A stretch of DNA of 64,000 bases from Rhodocyclaceae bacterium (lineage in GTDB: Bacteria > Pseudomonadota > Gammaproteobacteria > Burkholderiales > Rhodocyclaceae), in the NCBI GenBank assembly GCA_006218025.1, contig VBWA01000008.1, positions 62,001 through 126,000 of the forward strand. The letters run 5' to 3'. Below the pieces are notes generated by a model, which was not told the DNA's origin, did not search any database, and saw nothing but the letters and a program-made list of their open reading frames with translations. Each line of letters starts with the position of its first letter. Position 1 is the first letter of the stretch. Positions 36,738 to 46,177 of this stretch are shown piece by piece. The translations under genes and the position numbers were made by a program.

Positions 36738-38222
36738 ATGGCCTATGAACTGATCGCCGCAGTCGATCTCGGCTCCAACAGCTTTCGCCTCCAGGTGGGG
36801 CGGATTGTGGCCAACCAGATCTACCCTCTCGACGGACTCAAGGAGCCGGTAAGACTGGCTGCCGGCCTGACTGCCGACAAGCGGCTCGACGCTGCGGCCC
36901 AGCATCGCGGGGTGGCGGCGCTGTCGCGTTTTGCCGAGCGCCTGCGTGATTTCGACCAGGGGGCTGTGCGCGCGGTGGCGACCAACACGCTGCGCGTGGC
37001 GAAAAACGCCTCTCAGTTCCTGGAGAAGGCCGAGGCTGCGCTGGGTTTCCCTATCGAAGTGATTGCCGGACGTGAAGAAGCGCGGCTGATCTATCTCGGC
37101 GTTGCCCACACCCTGGCCAATCCGCAGACGCGTCAATTGGTCGTCGATATCGGCGGCGGTTCCACCGAATTCATCATCGGCCAGAACATCGACCCGATCC
37201 ACCTCGAATCGCTCTACATGGGCTGCGTCAGCTTCAGCCTGCGATTCTTTCCGGAAGGGCGCGTCGACAAGCGCTCGTTCAAGGAAGCGGAGCTTGCTGC
37301 GCGGCGCGAGTTGCAGACCATCGTGCACGCCTATCGCGAAACGGGATGGGATGAGGCGATCGGTTCGTCCGGTACGGCCAAGGCGATTGTCGATTTGCTG
37401 GAACTGAACGGTTTTTCCGATCATGGCCTGACCCGCGAGGGGCTGGAGAAGCTGCGCAACGAACTCCTGCATGCTGGCGAGGCTTCGCGCATGAAACTGC
37501 AGGGCCTGCGCGCCGACCGGATTCCGGTGCTGCCCGGGGGCCTGGCGATCATGTCTGCGATCTTCAAGGAGTTCGGTCTCGAGCGCATGGCTTTTTCGGA
37601 AGGCGCCCTGCGTCTTGGCGTGCTTTATGACCAGTTGGGCCGCTATCACCATGACGATCTGCGCGAGGCGACGGTGAATCGCTTCATGCAGCGCTATGAA
37701 GTGGACCGCAGGCAGGCGGCGCGCGTTGCCCATACGGCACTCGGTCTGCTCAATCAGTTGGTCCCCGCGAGCCATGAGGCGGAACATCCGGATGCGCAAT
37801 TCCTGGTGTGGGCGGCGCGCCTGCACGAGGTCGGAATTTCCGTGGCGCACTCGAGTTATCACAAGCACAGCGCCTACATCATTGCCAACGCCGACATGCC
37901 GGGATTTTCCCGGCGCGATCAGGCTCGCCTGTCAAGGCTGGTTCTGGCGCATCGCGGCAAACTGGAGCGCGCCCAACCCTTGCGTGGAGAAGCCCCGGAA
38001 TGGACGCTGATCTTCTGTCTGCGAACCGCGGTCCTGCTGCATCGATCGCGCGACGACCAGCCCCTGCCACCGCGTTCCGCGGCATTCACCCGCAACGGCT
38101 TCCAGGTGAAACTGGGCGCTGAAGGACTCGATGCCCTGCCTTTGACCGCCGCGGCGCTGGACGACGAGGCGCAGCAATGGTCCGGCATCGGCAGCGAACT
38201 GCGGATTCATCGCGATGCCTGA
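36738..38222 (+). CDS. ppx: exopolyphosphatase
   Basis: A 494-residue Ppx/GppA-family hydrolase that releases phosphate from polyphosphate chain ends (some members split pppGpp). Motifs: AAVDLGSNSFRLQVGRI, VRAVATNTLRVAKNASQFL, VIAGREEARLIYLGV, VVDIGGGSTEFIIG and SSGTAKAI. A C-terminal HD-like helical domain follows (VAHTALGLLNQLVP, WAARLHEVGISVAHSSYHKHSAYII). A good GGAGG precedes the ATG. It is divergent from ppk1. Confidence 0.95.
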   Translation: MAYELIAAVDLGSNSFRLQVGRIVANQIYPLDGLKEPVRLAAGLTADKRLDAAAQHRGVAALSRFAERLRDFDQGAVRAVATNTLRVAKNASQFLEKAEAALGFPIEVIAGREEARLIYLGVAHTLANPQTRQLVVDIGGGSTEFIIGQNIDPIHLESLYMGCVSFSLRFFPEGRVDKRSFKEAELAARRELQTIVHAYRETGWDEAIGSSGTAKAIVDLLELNGFSDHGLTREGLEKLRNELLHAGEASRMKLQGLRADRIPVLPGGLAIMSAIFKEFGLERMAFSEGALRLGVLYDQLGRYHHDDLREATVNRFMQRYEVDRRQAARVAHTALGLLNQLVPASHEAEHPDAQFLVWAARLHEVGISVAHSSYHKHSAYIIANADMPGFSRRDQARLSRLVLAHRGKLERAQPLRGEAPEWTLIFCLRTAVLLHRSRDDQPLPPRSAAFTRNGFQVKLGAEGLDALPLTAAALDDEAQQWSGIGSELRIHRDA

Positions 38223-38243
38223 TGTTGCGGTACATGACGTGGC

Positions 38244-38249
38244 TATAAT
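38244..38249 (+). promoter_or_regulatory. possible -10 element for the mla operon
   Basis: A perfect TATAAT 39 bp before the mlaE-like start, just after ppx. The -35 region at the right distance (GATGTT) is poor. Confidence 0.35.
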
Positions 38250-38287
38250 CGGAAGTCTCTCCTGCTGCCAGCGCAAGCACCCGCCTG

Positions 38288-39409
38288 ATGTCCGTCGCGC
38301 GCATTGAAGTGATCGTTCGCGAAGACGGACGCGTCGTCAGGCTTTCCGGACGGTGGACACTGGCGACCACCTCGCAGCGGGTTGTGGACCTGGCGGATGA
38401 ACTGAGTCGCGTGGCGGACCCGGCCAGCAGTTGGGACTGCCTGGATATGGAGGCGATCGACAGCGCCGGCGCCATATTGGTCTGGCGCGCCTGGGGCCGG
38501 GCCATGCCGGCCGACTTGTCGATCAAGCCGGAGCATTGGCGCGTCTTCGAGCGCATCGATGCCGCCGATCATGAGCCGCGGGCTGCGGTCGTGCCGCGTT
38601 CCCCCTTGCATGGCGTGATGGTGATCGGCTCGGCAGCGATCGGCGTCGGTCGCCATTTGGTCGATTTTGTCGCCCTGATCGGGCAATTTGGCCTGAATCT
38701 CATGCATGTCCTGCGCACCCCGGCCGACCTGCCAAGCCGCGAGATTTCGGCCAATCTGTACAAGAGCGGGGTGCGCGCAATGCCGGTCACCGCTCTGGTC
38801 GGCTTTCTGATCGGTGTCGTGCTTTCCTACCTGTCGGCGCTGCAGCTGAAACAGTTCGGGGCGGATATTTTCATCGTCAATATCATCGGCCTCGGCATCG
38901 TGCGGGAACTCGGGCCGGTGCTGGTCGCGATCCTGGTCGCGGGGCGATCGGGTTCTGCGATGACGGCGCAACTGGGCGTGATGCGCGTCACCGAGGAGAT
39001 CGACGCGCTGGCGACGATGGGCGTGCCGCGCGGGCTGCGGCTGGTCTTCCCCAAGGTGGTGGCACTGACCATTGCCTTGCCGCTGCTGGTCTTGTGGAGC
39101 ACGGCGATCGCGCTGATCGGCGGCATGGTTTCGGCACAGGTGCAGCTCGACATTTCCTACGGCTTCTTCTTCCAGACCTTGCCACGCGTCGTGCCGGCGG
39201 CGAACCTGTGGATCGGGCTGGTCAAGGGCGCGGTTTTCGGCGCGTTCATTGCCCTGGTGGCCTGCCATTTTGGCCTCAGGGTGCGACCCAACACCGAAAG
39301 CCTGTCGAGCAACACCACGGCATCGGTGGTCTCGGCGATCACGGTGGTCATCATTCTCGACGCCTTGTTTGCGATCGCCACACGCAGCGTTGGTTTGCCG
39401 CCGGTATGA
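38288..39409 (+). CDS. mlaE: MlaE-type ABC permease with N-terminal STAS-like domain
   Basis: A 373-residue lipid-ABC permease. The first 100 residues are a STAS-like domain (VVRLSGRWTLATTSQRVVDLADEL...WDCLDMEAIDSAGAILVWRAWG), the role played by separate MlaB in E. coli. The rest is the MlaE fold with about six membrane segments and the conserved VRELGPVLVAILVAGRSGSAMTAQLGVMRVTEEIDAL. With the ATPase and MCE protein downstream it should move phospholipids or other lipids between inner and outer membranes. It is the first gene of the operon. Confidence 0.9.
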   Translation: MSVARIEVIVREDGRVVRLSGRWTLATTSQRVVDLADELSRVADPASSWDCLDMEAIDSAGAILVWRAWGRAMPADLSIKPEHWRVFERIDAADHEPRAAVVPRSPLHGVMVIGSAAIGVGRHLVDFVALIGQFGLNLMHVLRTPADLPSREISANLYKSGVRAMPVTALVGFLIGVVLSYLSALQLKQFGADIFIVNIIGLGIVRELGPVLVAILVAGRSGSAMTAQLGVMRVTEEIDALATMGVPRGLRLVFPKVVALTIALPLLVLWSTAIALIGGMVSAQVQLDISYGFFFQTLPRVVPAANLWIGLVKGAVFGAFIALVACHFGLRVRPNTESLSSNTTASVVSAITVVIILDALFAIATRSVGLPPV

Positions 39410-39419
39410 GCACCGCACA

Positions 39420-40205
39420 ATGACCGCCCCTGTCATCCGCATTCGCGATCTCTCCACCCGATTCGGCGACATCTGGATCCACAAGGGCCTTGATCTTGAT
39501 ATCCAGCGCGGCGAGCTGGTTTCGCTGGTGGGCGGTTCCGGAAGCGGCAAGACCACGCTGCTGCGAATGATCATCGGTCTCCTCATCCCCGACAAGGGCA
39601 GCATAGAGATCTTCGGCGAGCCCCTGTTCGGCGGCGGGGTGGCGCGCGAACGCTCCTTGCGGCAGCGCTTTGGAGTGCTGTTCCAGCACGGGGCGCTGTT
39701 TTCGGCATTCAACGTGTTCGACAACATCGCTTTCCCCTTGCGTGAGCTGAAGCGCTATGACGAAGGGGCCATTCACGATCTGGTGATGCTCAAGCTGTCC
39801 ATGGTCGAACTGCTGCCGCATCATGGGAAGCTGATGCCGGCCGAGCTTTCCGGCGGCATGGTCAAACGGGTCGCACTGGCGCGCGCGCTGGCGCTCGAAC
39901 CGGAGCTGCTGCTGCTCGACGAGCCCACCGCCGGGCTCGATCCGGACCGTTCCGACAGCTTCGTGCGCCTGATCCGCATGCTGAGCGAAGAACTCGGCCT
40001 CACCGTGATGCTGGTTACCCACGACCTCGATACGCTGGCGGCACTGTCGACGCGCATCGCCGTGCTGGCCGAGCAGCACATCCTCGCCTATGGCACGACG
40101 GACGAAATCATTCAGATCGACCATCCCTTCATCCGCAACTTCTTCCTTTCCGAGCGCAGCGTGCGGGCCCTGCAGAATTCAGGGCTCGTGGCCGTGCAAC
40201 ATTGA
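39420..40205 (+). CDS. mlaF: MlaF-type ABC ATPase
   Basis: A 261-residue cassette energising the lipid transporter. Walker A is VGGSGSGKTTLLRMIIG, the Q loop is GVLFQHGALFSAFNVFDNIAFPLRE, the signature LSGGMVKRVALARAL, and Walker B LLLLDEPTAGLDPD. The SGGMVKR variant and the VFDNIAFPLRE segment are typical of MlaF. It starts 10 bp after mlaE. Its TGA stop shares its last base with the first base of the inverted-repeat element at 40205. Confidence 0.92.
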   Translation: MTAPVIRIRDLSTRFGDIWIHKGLDLDIQRGELVSLVGGSGSGKTTLLRMIIGLLIPDKGSIEIFGEPLFGGGVARERSLRQRFGVLFQHGALFSAFNVFDNIAFPLRELKRYDEGAIHDLVMLKLSMVELLPHHGKLMPAELSGGMVKRVALARALALEPELLLLDEPTAGLDPDRSDSFVRLIRMLSEELGLTVMLVTHDLDTLAALSTRIAVLAEQHILAYGTTDEIIQIDHPFIRNFFLSERSVRALQNSGLVAVQH

Positions 40206-40473
40206 GAGTCTATTTCGATGGGAATCATGCCCCGCGTTGAGACCAGGATCGGATGGATGCAAGGCGCAGTGCGCGGCCAATGGTTGCTCCATTGGCAAGC
40301 GCTGCAACGCCGCAGACGCCGATCCTGGTTTCAACCCGAAGGGCCGGCTGGCGTTGGGCGCGCTGCCACGTTGTCGGTCGCTTGCATGGAGGAACCATGC
40401 CGTACTCCCTCCGCCTCGCATCGCATCCCAACGCCAGCCGGCGCGGGGCATGATTCCCATCGAAATAGACTCT
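40205..40473. mobile_element. 269-bp MITE-like element with 32-bp perfect terminal inverted repeats
   Basis: Both ends (40205-40236 and 40442-40473) are perfect 32-bp complements beginning AGAGTCTATTTCGATG. Inside are two arms. Arm 1: 17-bp stem (40236-40252 with 40319-40335, one G-T) enclosing an 8-bp hairpin GCCAATGG/CCATTGGC (40276-40296). Arm 2: perfect 16-bp stem (40343-40358 with 40427-40442) enclosing a 6-bp hairpin GCATGG/CCATGC (40384-40400). The RNA or single strand would fold as a cloverleaf. No transposase or convincing reading frame is present, and I see no target-site duplication. It lies inside an operon, directly between mlaF and the MCE gene. Confidence 0.85.
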
Positions 40474-40484
40474 AAGGCCGAACC

Positions 40485-41432
40485 ATGGAAAACCGATCCC
40501 ACGCACTGGCCGCCGGCATTTTCACGATCCTGTTCGCCATTGCCGCCGCCGTAGCCATCTGGTGGCTGGGGCAGAGCGACGAGTCGACGACGACCTACAT
40601 CCTTGAAACCCGTCGCAACGTGACCGGGCTCAACGCCCAGGCACAGGTGCGTTATCGCGGCATCCGCGCCGGCAAGGTGGCAGCCATCGAGCCGGACGAA
40701 GCAGATCCGCGCGTGATCCTGGTGCGCATCACGGTCGATAACCGCTTCAAGCTGACCCGGGGAAGCAGCGCCCACCTCGGCTACCAGGGCGTTACCGGCC
40801 TGGCCTACGTGCAGATCGAAGACGACGGCACGTCGAGCGAGGCACTGGTGGGGAAAGGCGGCGAGCCGGCGCGCATTGCGCTGCGGCCGACGCTGTTCGA
40901 CACGCTGGGCGAGAAGGCGGGCGACATCGTCGATCAGATCAGCGCGGCCTCGCTGCGTCTGGGCAAGGTGCTGGACGAGAAGAACGTGCAGAATCTTTCC
41001 CGCACCCTGGAGAACGTGGCCGTGGCATCCGATGGCCTGCGCGAGATGCCCGTCATCCTTGCCTCCATGCGCGAGGCGCTTTCCGAGAGCAACCTGCGCA
41101 GCTTGCAGCAGATCCTGGCGCATGTCGAAAAGACGGCGGGCGAGAGCGCGCCGCTGACCGCCGAAATGCGCGAACTGGTGAAGTCGATGAGCGTCCTGTC
41201 GCGCCGCTTCGACCAGCTGACCAGCAGTGCAGGTGATGAACTGACGACGGGCATGCTGCCGCGCGCGAATGCCTTGATGCGAGAGCTGGCAACCAATTCA
41301 CGGCAGCTTTCACGTGTTCTCGACGGGCTTGAAAGCAACCCGCAGATGCTGATTTTCGGCCGCGGGGCAGCCGCGCCCGGCCCCGGCGAAACAGGCTTTT
41401 CTGCACCGATCAAACAGGGAGGAGAACGATGA
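40485..41432 (+). CDS. mlaD: MCE-domain lipid-binding protein, MlaD-like
   Basis: A 315-residue inner-membrane-anchored periplasmic protein. The N-terminal helix is HALAAGIFTILFAIAAAVAIWWLG. The MCE domain at about 40-120 includes VTGLNAQAQVRYRGIRAGKVAAIEPDEADPRVILVRITVD and GVTGLAYVQIEDDG. A long helical region follows, with a proline-rich end. It forms the lipid-conducting ring of Mla-type transporters. It begins 11 bp after the inverted-repeat element, so transcripts reaching it from mlaE/mlaF must cross that structure. It overlaps the next gene by 4 bp. Confidence 0.9.
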   Translation: MENRSHALAAGIFTILFAIAAAVAIWWLGQSDESTTTYILETRRNVTGLNAQAQVRYRGIRAGKVAAIEPDEADPRVILVRITVDNRFKLTRGSSAHLGYQGVTGLAYVQIEDDGTSSEALVGKGGEPARIALRPTLFDTLGEKAGDIVDQISAASLRLGKVLDEKNVQNLSRTLENVAVASDGLREMPVILASMREALSESNLRSLQQILAHVEKTAGESAPLTAEMRELVKSMSVLSRRFDQLTSSAGDELTTGMLPRANALMRELATNSRQLSRVLDGLESNPQMLIFGRGAAAPGPGETGFSAPIKQGGER

Positions 41433-42049
41433 GCAAGTGGCCAATCGCAATTCTTGCGGGCATGCTGTTGGCCGCGTGCGGCGGCAATGTGCGGACCACA
41501 GAGGCGGCCCGCTACGATTTCGGGAATCTGGCCGCCAAAGTGAAAGAGGCGGGGCCGGGATCGCGCATGCCGATTGCGGCGGTCGATGTGCAGGCCGCTT
41601 CGTGGCTCTCCGGGCCGGCCATGCATTTCCGTCTCGCCTATGCCGAACCCTTGCGCCGCCAGAGCTTTACGGAAAGTCGCTGGGCCGCAGCTCCTGCCGA
41701 GTTGCTCGAAGCCTTCCTGAAACGCCGCATCGTCTTTGGTCAGCCCGATTTCAACGGCGTCGGCTGCCGCTTGCAATTGGTTCTGGACGAGCTGGAACAG
41801 CGCTTCGACGATCCGCAAACGAGCCAGTCGGTACTCGAAGTGCGTGCGCTACTGACTCCCGCGCGCGGCGCAGAAATTCTTTCGAGGCGGGCTTTCCTGA
41901 TTCACAAGCCGGCACCGGCCGCGGATGCGCGCGGGGGCGTTGCAGCGACGCGCGATGCGGTGCAGGCGCTGGCTGGCGATCTCGGGGCCTGGCTGGACCA
42001 AATTGTTCGCGAGAAGCCTGCTATTGTTGAGCGCTGCCGCAATCACTGA
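41429..42049 (+). CDS. ABC-type transport auxiliary lipoprotein (PqiC-like)
   Basis: A 206-residue lipoprotein with lipobox LLAAC at the end of the signal peptide, followed by the family pattern YDFGNLAAK...RMPIAAVDVQAASWLSGPAMHFRLAYAEPLRRQSFTESRWAAAPAELLEAFLKRRI. Such lipoproteins partner MCE systems at the outer membrane. It is the last gene of the mlaE-mlaF-mlaD unit (4-bp overlap). No mlaC-like soluble carrier is present in the operon. Confidence 0.85.
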   Translation: MSKWPIAILAGMLLAACGGNVRTTEAARYDFGNLAAKVKEAGPGSRMPIAAVDVQAASWLSGPAMHFRLAYAEPLRRQSFTESRWAAAPAELLEAFLKRRIVFGQPDFNGVGCRLQLVLDELEQRFDDPQTSQSVLEVRALLTPARGAEILSRRAFLIHKPAPAADARGGVAATRDAVQALAGDLGAWLDQIVREKPAIVERCRNH

Positions 42050-42071
42050 CGCACATTTGGAGGGACGTTCC

Positions 42072-43709
42072 ATGGGCAATCCTTACGCCACCGGACTGGA
42101 CAAGAATCCGGCCAACTACGTACCGCTGACGCCGCTCACCTTCATCGAGCGGTCGGCCTACATCTATCCCGAGCGCGTCGCGACGATCCACGGCAGTCGC
42201 CGCTTCACCTGGGGCCAGGCGTACGAGCGCAGTCGGCGCCTGGCGTCCGCGCTGGCGGCGCAAGGAGTCGGCGCTGGCGATACGGTGGCGGCGATGCTCA
42301 ACAACACGCCGGAGATGTTCGAATGCCATTTCGGCGTGCCGATGTGCGGCGCCGTGCTCAACACGATGAACACGCGCCTCGATGCCGAGTCGATCGCATT
42401 CATGCTCAACCATGGCGAGGCCAGGGCGCTGATCACCGACCGCGAATATTCGCCGATGGTGAAGAAGGCGCTGGCGGAACTGGGCCGCGAAATACTCGTC
42501 ATCGATGTCGATGATCCCGAGTACACCGGCCCCGGCGAGCGCGTCGGCAGCGTCGACTACGAGGCCTTCCTCGCCGGCGGCAATCCCGATTACGTCTGGA
42601 AGACGCCGGGCGACGAGTGGGAGGCGATTTCGCTGAACTACACCTCGGGCACCACGGGCAACCCCAAGGGCGTCGTCTATCACCATCGCGGCGCCTATCT
42701 CAACGCGCTGTCCAACATCGTTTCCTGGGGCATGCCGCCGCAATCGGTGTATCTGTGGACGCTGCCGATGTTCCACTGCAACGGCTGGTGCTTCCCGTGG
42801 ACCGTGGCGGCCAATTCCGGCACCAATGTCTGCCTGCGCCGCGTCGATGCGAAGCTGATTCTCGATGCCATCCGCGAGCACAAGGTCAGCCATTACTGCG
42901 GTGCGCCGATCGTGCATTCGATGCTGATCAGCGCGCCGGCGGCGTGGCGCGAGGGCATCGACCACAAGGTCTCGGCGCTGGTCGCCGCAGCACCCCCGCC
43001 GGCGGCGGTGATCGAAGGCATGGGCCAGATCGGCTTCAACATCACCCACGTCTATGGCCTGACCGAAACCTATGGACCGGCAGCCGTCTGCGCCAAGCAC
43101 GAGGAGTGGCTCGATCTGCCGCTGGACGAGCAGGTGCGCCTCAACGGACGCCAGGGCGTGCGCTACCACTGCCAGGAAGGGATCACGGTGATGGACCCGG
43201 AAACCATGCAGCCGGTGCCCTGGGACGACCAGACCATGGGCGAGATCATGTTCCGCGGCAACATCGTGATGAAGGGCTACCTGAAGAATCCGCAGGCGAC
43301 CGCAGAGGCCTTTCATGGCGGCTGGTACCACACCGGCGACCTGGCCGTGATGCAGCCCGACGGCTACATCAAGATCAAGGATCGCAGCAAGGACGTGATC
43401 ATTTCCGGGGGCGAGAACATTTCCTCGATCGAGGTCGAGGACACGCTGTATCGGCACCCGGCGGTGATGGGGGCGGCCGTGGTCGCGACGCCCGACGCGA
43501 AATGGGGCGAAGTGCCCTGCGCCTTCATCGAACTGCGTGAAGGTTCTCGCGTGACGGCGGAAGAACTGACCGAGTTCTGCCGCGAGCGCATGGCGCGTTT
43601 CAAGGTACCGAAGCATTTTATTTTCGAGGCCTTGCCGAAAACCTCCACCGGAAAGATCCAGAAATTCGTGCTGCGCCAGAAGGCCAGGTCGGCCACCTCG
43701 TTCGAATAG
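42072..43709 (+). CDS. AMP-dependent acyl-CoA synthetase
   Basis: A 545-residue ANL-superfamily ligase that activates a carboxylic acid to its CoA thioester. The P loop is LNYTSGTTGNPKGVVYHHRGAY. TLPMFHCNGWCFPWTVAA and HVYGLTETYGP are typical of the medium-chain/benzoate-type subgroup (AlkK or DmdB-like). GGWYHTGDLAVMQPDGYIKIKDRSKDVIISGGENISSIEVE and the C-terminal lysine in LPKTSTGKIQKFVLR complete the active site. Start ATG at 42072. The segment QGVGAGDTVAAML coincides with a copy of the dispersed repeat, although such a motif is also usual in this family. Confidence 0.92.
   Translation: MGNPYATGLDKNPANYVPLTPLTFIERSAYIYPERVATIHGSRRFTWGQAYERSRRLASALAAQGVGAGDTVAAMLNNTPEMFECHFGVPMCGAVLNTMNTRLDAESIAFMLNHGEARALITDREYSPMVKKALAELGREILVIDVDDPEYTGPGERVGSVDYEAFLAGGNPDYVWKTPGDEWEAISLNYTSGTTGNPKGVVYHHRGAYLNALSNIVSWGMPPQSVYLWTLPMFHCNGWCFPWTVAANSGTNVCLRRVDAKLILDAIREHKVSHYCGAPIVHSMLISAPAAWREGIDHKVSALVAAAPPPAAVIEGMGQIGFNITHVYGLTETYGPAAVCAKHEEWLDLPLDEQVRLNGRQGVRYHCQEGITVMDPETMQPVPWDDQTMGEIMFRGNIVMKGYLKNPQATAEAFHGGWYHTGDLAVMQPDGYIKIKDRSKDVIISGGENISSIEVEDTLYRHPAVMGAAVVATPDAKWGEVPCAFIELREGSRVTAEELTEFCRERMARFKVPKHFIFEALPKTSTGKIQKFVLRQKARSATSFE
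42266..42288 (+). repeat. dispersed 23-bp repeat, copy 8 (inside acyl-CoA synthetase)
   Basis: AGTCGGCGCTGGCG followed by ATACGGTGG, two mismatches from consensus. It encodes VGAGDTV, which is close to the natural family sequence (GVGKGD), so this copy could be convergent rather than inserted. Confidence 0.5.
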
Positions 43710-43719
43710 GCGGCAGGCG

Positions 43720-46137
43720 ATGAAGAACTGGCTGCCACGGATTGCCGGACTGTTGCTGGCCGCGCTGGGTCTGGCCGTGCTGGTCGGCGTGATTTGGTGG
43801 CGGGTCGTCGCGCCGGTGACCGAGGGCGGGATTGGAGTCGCCGGCCTGGTCGGCGAAGTCAGCATTGAGCGCGATGAAGTCGGCATTCCGACCGTGCGTG
43901 GCGCGAATCGCGATGCCGTGCTGTTCGGGCTGGGCTTCGTCCATGCGCAGGACAGGCTGTGGCAGCTCGAAACGCATCGCCGCATCGGTTCCGGACGCCT
44001 GGCCGAGGCCTTCGGTCCGGGGGCGCTGGACAATGACAAGTTCCTGCGCGCGCTTGGTGTGCGCCGTGCGGCGGCGGCGCAATGGAATCAGCTCGACGGT
44101 GACGCGCGCGCCGCGGTGCTGGCCTACACGGCGGGCATCAATGCCTTCGTTGTCGGCCACATGCGGGCGCGGCCTCCCGAGTTCCTCATCCTCGGCCTGC
44201 AGCCGGAGCCGTGGACGCCGGAAGACACGCTGGCCTGGGGCATCATGATGGCCTGGGACCTTGGCGGCAACTGGACCAACGAACTGCTGCGCATGCGCCT
44301 CGCGCTGACGTTGCCGGTGGAGCGCATCAATCAGTTGGTGGCGCCCTATCCTGGAGAAAAGCCGCAGCCGACACGCGACTATGCAGCGCTGTATCGGCAA
44401 TTGAACGTCAGTGGCGAGTTGGGCAAGCAGGCTTTGCTCGACGCGCCCGAATCGGGCATCGAAGGCGTCGGTTCCAACAACTGGGTGCTTGCCGGTTCCC
44501 ATACCGTGTCGGGCAAGCCCTTGCTGGCCAACGATCCGCATCTCAAGCTGACGGCGCCCGCGCTGTGGTATTTCGCGCGGCTCGAAGCGCCGGGCTTCAA
44601 GGTGGCCGGTGCCACCATGCCGGGCTTGCCGATGGTGGTGCTGGGCCAAAACGAGCGCATCGCCTGGGGCTTCACCAACACCAACCCCGATGTGCAGGAC
44701 GTCTATCTGGAGCAGATCAAGGCGGACGACGCATCGCGCTACCGCACGCCGGACGGCTGGGCGGCATTCCAGTCCTTCAACGAGACCATCCGCGTCAAGG
44801 GGCAGGCGGATGTCAGCCTCACGGTGCGCGCCACACGCCACGGCCCGGTGATTTCGGATGCCGGCACGGCGGTCGTCGCCGGCCTCGGCGGCGCGGCCAG
44901 CGGACCTGCGTACGCGTTGGCGCTGCGCTGGACCGCGCTCGACGCCGATGCCGGCAGCATCGATGCCGGGCTGGCGCTCAGTGGCGCTCGATCTGTCGCG
45001 GAATTCATCCGCGGCGCCGAAAAGTACAAGGCGCCGATGCAGAACATGGTGGTGGCCGATGTCGACGGCGGCATAGGCTTCATCGCCGCCGGCCGCGTGC
45101 CGCTGCGCAGCAAGGACAACGATCTGCGCGGCCTCGTCCCGGCGCCGGGCTGGGAGGCGCGCTACGACTGGGTCGGCTTCCTCGATGCGGGCAAGACGCC
45201 GCGCGAGATCAATCCGGCGCGCGGCTGGATCGCGACCGCCAATCACCGTATCACCGACGCCGACTATCCGCATTACATCACCAGCGAATGGGCGGCGCCG
45301 TATCGCCAGCAGCGAATCGAAGCCCTGCTGAAGGCGCGGCCCAAGCACGACAAGGAAAGTCTGCGCCAGATACAGACCGACGTCCTGTCGCTGGCCGCGC
45401 AGCGCCTGCTGCCCTGGCTGCGCCAGGCCAAACCGGCGCATGCGCTGGGTGCCGCCGCCCTGCAGCGGTTGGCCGCCTTCGATGGCGAAATGCGCGCCAC
45501 CGATGTCGCGCCGCTGATCTTCGCCGCCTGGGCCAGGGAGCTGACGCGCGCCGTGTTCGCCGACGAAATGGGCGGCGATGAAGCCTACCTGCGCCAGGTC
45601 GGACGCAGTGATTTTCGTGCCGCGCTCGAAGGCGTGCTCGAACGCAACGATCCCTGGTGGTGCGACGACAAGACCACGCCGGCGGCAGAGACCTGCGAAC
45701 GACTCGTCAGTCGTTCGCTCGATCGCGCACTCGACGAATTGCAGCAAAGGTTGGGGCCGGATATGGTCAGCTGGCAGTGGGGCGCAGTGCACCAGGCGCG
45801 CTCGGAGCATCGGCCGTTTTCCAGGGTCAAGGCGCTGGCGCCCTGGTTCGAGCTGCGCACCGCGACCGGCGGCGACAACTACACCATCAACGTCGCCCGC
45901 TATCACCTCAAGGGCGACGAGCCCTATCTCAACGAACACGCCGCCAGCCTGCGCGCCATCTACGACTTGAAGGACGCCGCCAATTCGAGCGTGATGCATT
46001 CCAGCGGCCAGTCCGGACTGGTACTCGCGCCAGAGTATCGCGGCTTCGTCGGACCATGGACTGCCGTGCGCGACCTGCCGCTGTGGGGCACGGGAAATCA
46101 CAAGCTGGTACTGCAAGGCCGCTCTGCGGCACAATGA
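43720..46137 (+). CDS. penicillin acylase family Ntn hydrolase
   Basis: An 805-residue precursor of the penicillin G acylase/AHL acylase family that cleaves amide-linked acyl chains. The N-terminal membrane anchor or signal is WLPRIAGLLLAALGLAVLVGVIWW. The alpha chain has GIPTVRGANRDAVLFGLGFVHAQDRLWQLETHRRIGSGRLAEAFG. Autocleavage should expose Ser252 in EGVGSNNWVLAGSHTVSGKPLLANDPHL. Length and layout are normal. The true substrate (acyl-homoserine lactone, N-acyl amino acid or other) is unknown. It starts 10 bp after the acyl-CoA synthetase, which suggests the freed acyl group may be activated by it. Confidence 0.9.
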   Translation: MKNWLPRIAGLLLAALGLAVLVGVIWWRVVAPVTEGGIGVAGLVGEVSIERDEVGIPTVRGANRDAVLFGLGFVHAQDRLWQLETHRRIGSGRLAEAFGPGALDNDKFLRALGVRRAAAAQWNQLDGDARAAVLAYTAGINAFVVGHMRARPPEFLILGLQPEPWTPEDTLAWGIMMAWDLGGNWTNELLRMRLALTLPVERINQLVAPYPGEKPQPTRDYAALYRQLNVSGELGKQALLDAPESGIEGVGSNNWVLAGSHTVSGKPLLANDPHLKLTAPALWYFARLEAPGFKVAGATMPGLPMVVLGQNERIAWGFTNTNPDVQDVYLEQIKADDASRYRTPDGWAAFQSFNETIRVKGQADVSLTVRATRHGPVISDAGTAVVAGLGGAASGPAYALALRWTALDADAGSIDAGLALSGARSVAEFIRGAEKYKAPMQNMVVADVDGGIGFIAAGRVPLRSKDNDLRGLVPAPGWEARYDWVGFLDAGKTPREINPARGWIATANHRITDADYPHYITSEWAAPYRQQRIEALLKARPKHDKESLRQIQTDVLSLAAQRLLPWLRQAKPAHALGAAALQRLAAFDGEMRATDVAPLIFAAWARELTRAVFADEMGGDEAYLRQVGRSDFRAALEGVLERNDPWWCDDKTTPAAETCERLVSRSLDRALDELQQRLGPDMVSWQWGAVHQARSEHRPFSRVKALAPWFELRTATGGDNYTINVARYHLKGDEPYLNEHAASLRAIYDLKDAANSSVMHSSGQSGLVLAPEYRGFVGPWTAVRDLPLWGTGNHKLVLQGRSAAQ

Positions 46138-46177
46138 GTCCGTCTGAGCCCATCGAACAAAGCAAGGAGACAGCGCC

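Noticed and set aside
40218-40506. Short open frames within the 269-bp inverted-repeat element
   Set aside because: They run through the inverted repeats on both strands, lack ribosome-binding sites and show no protein features; the structure itself explains the region.
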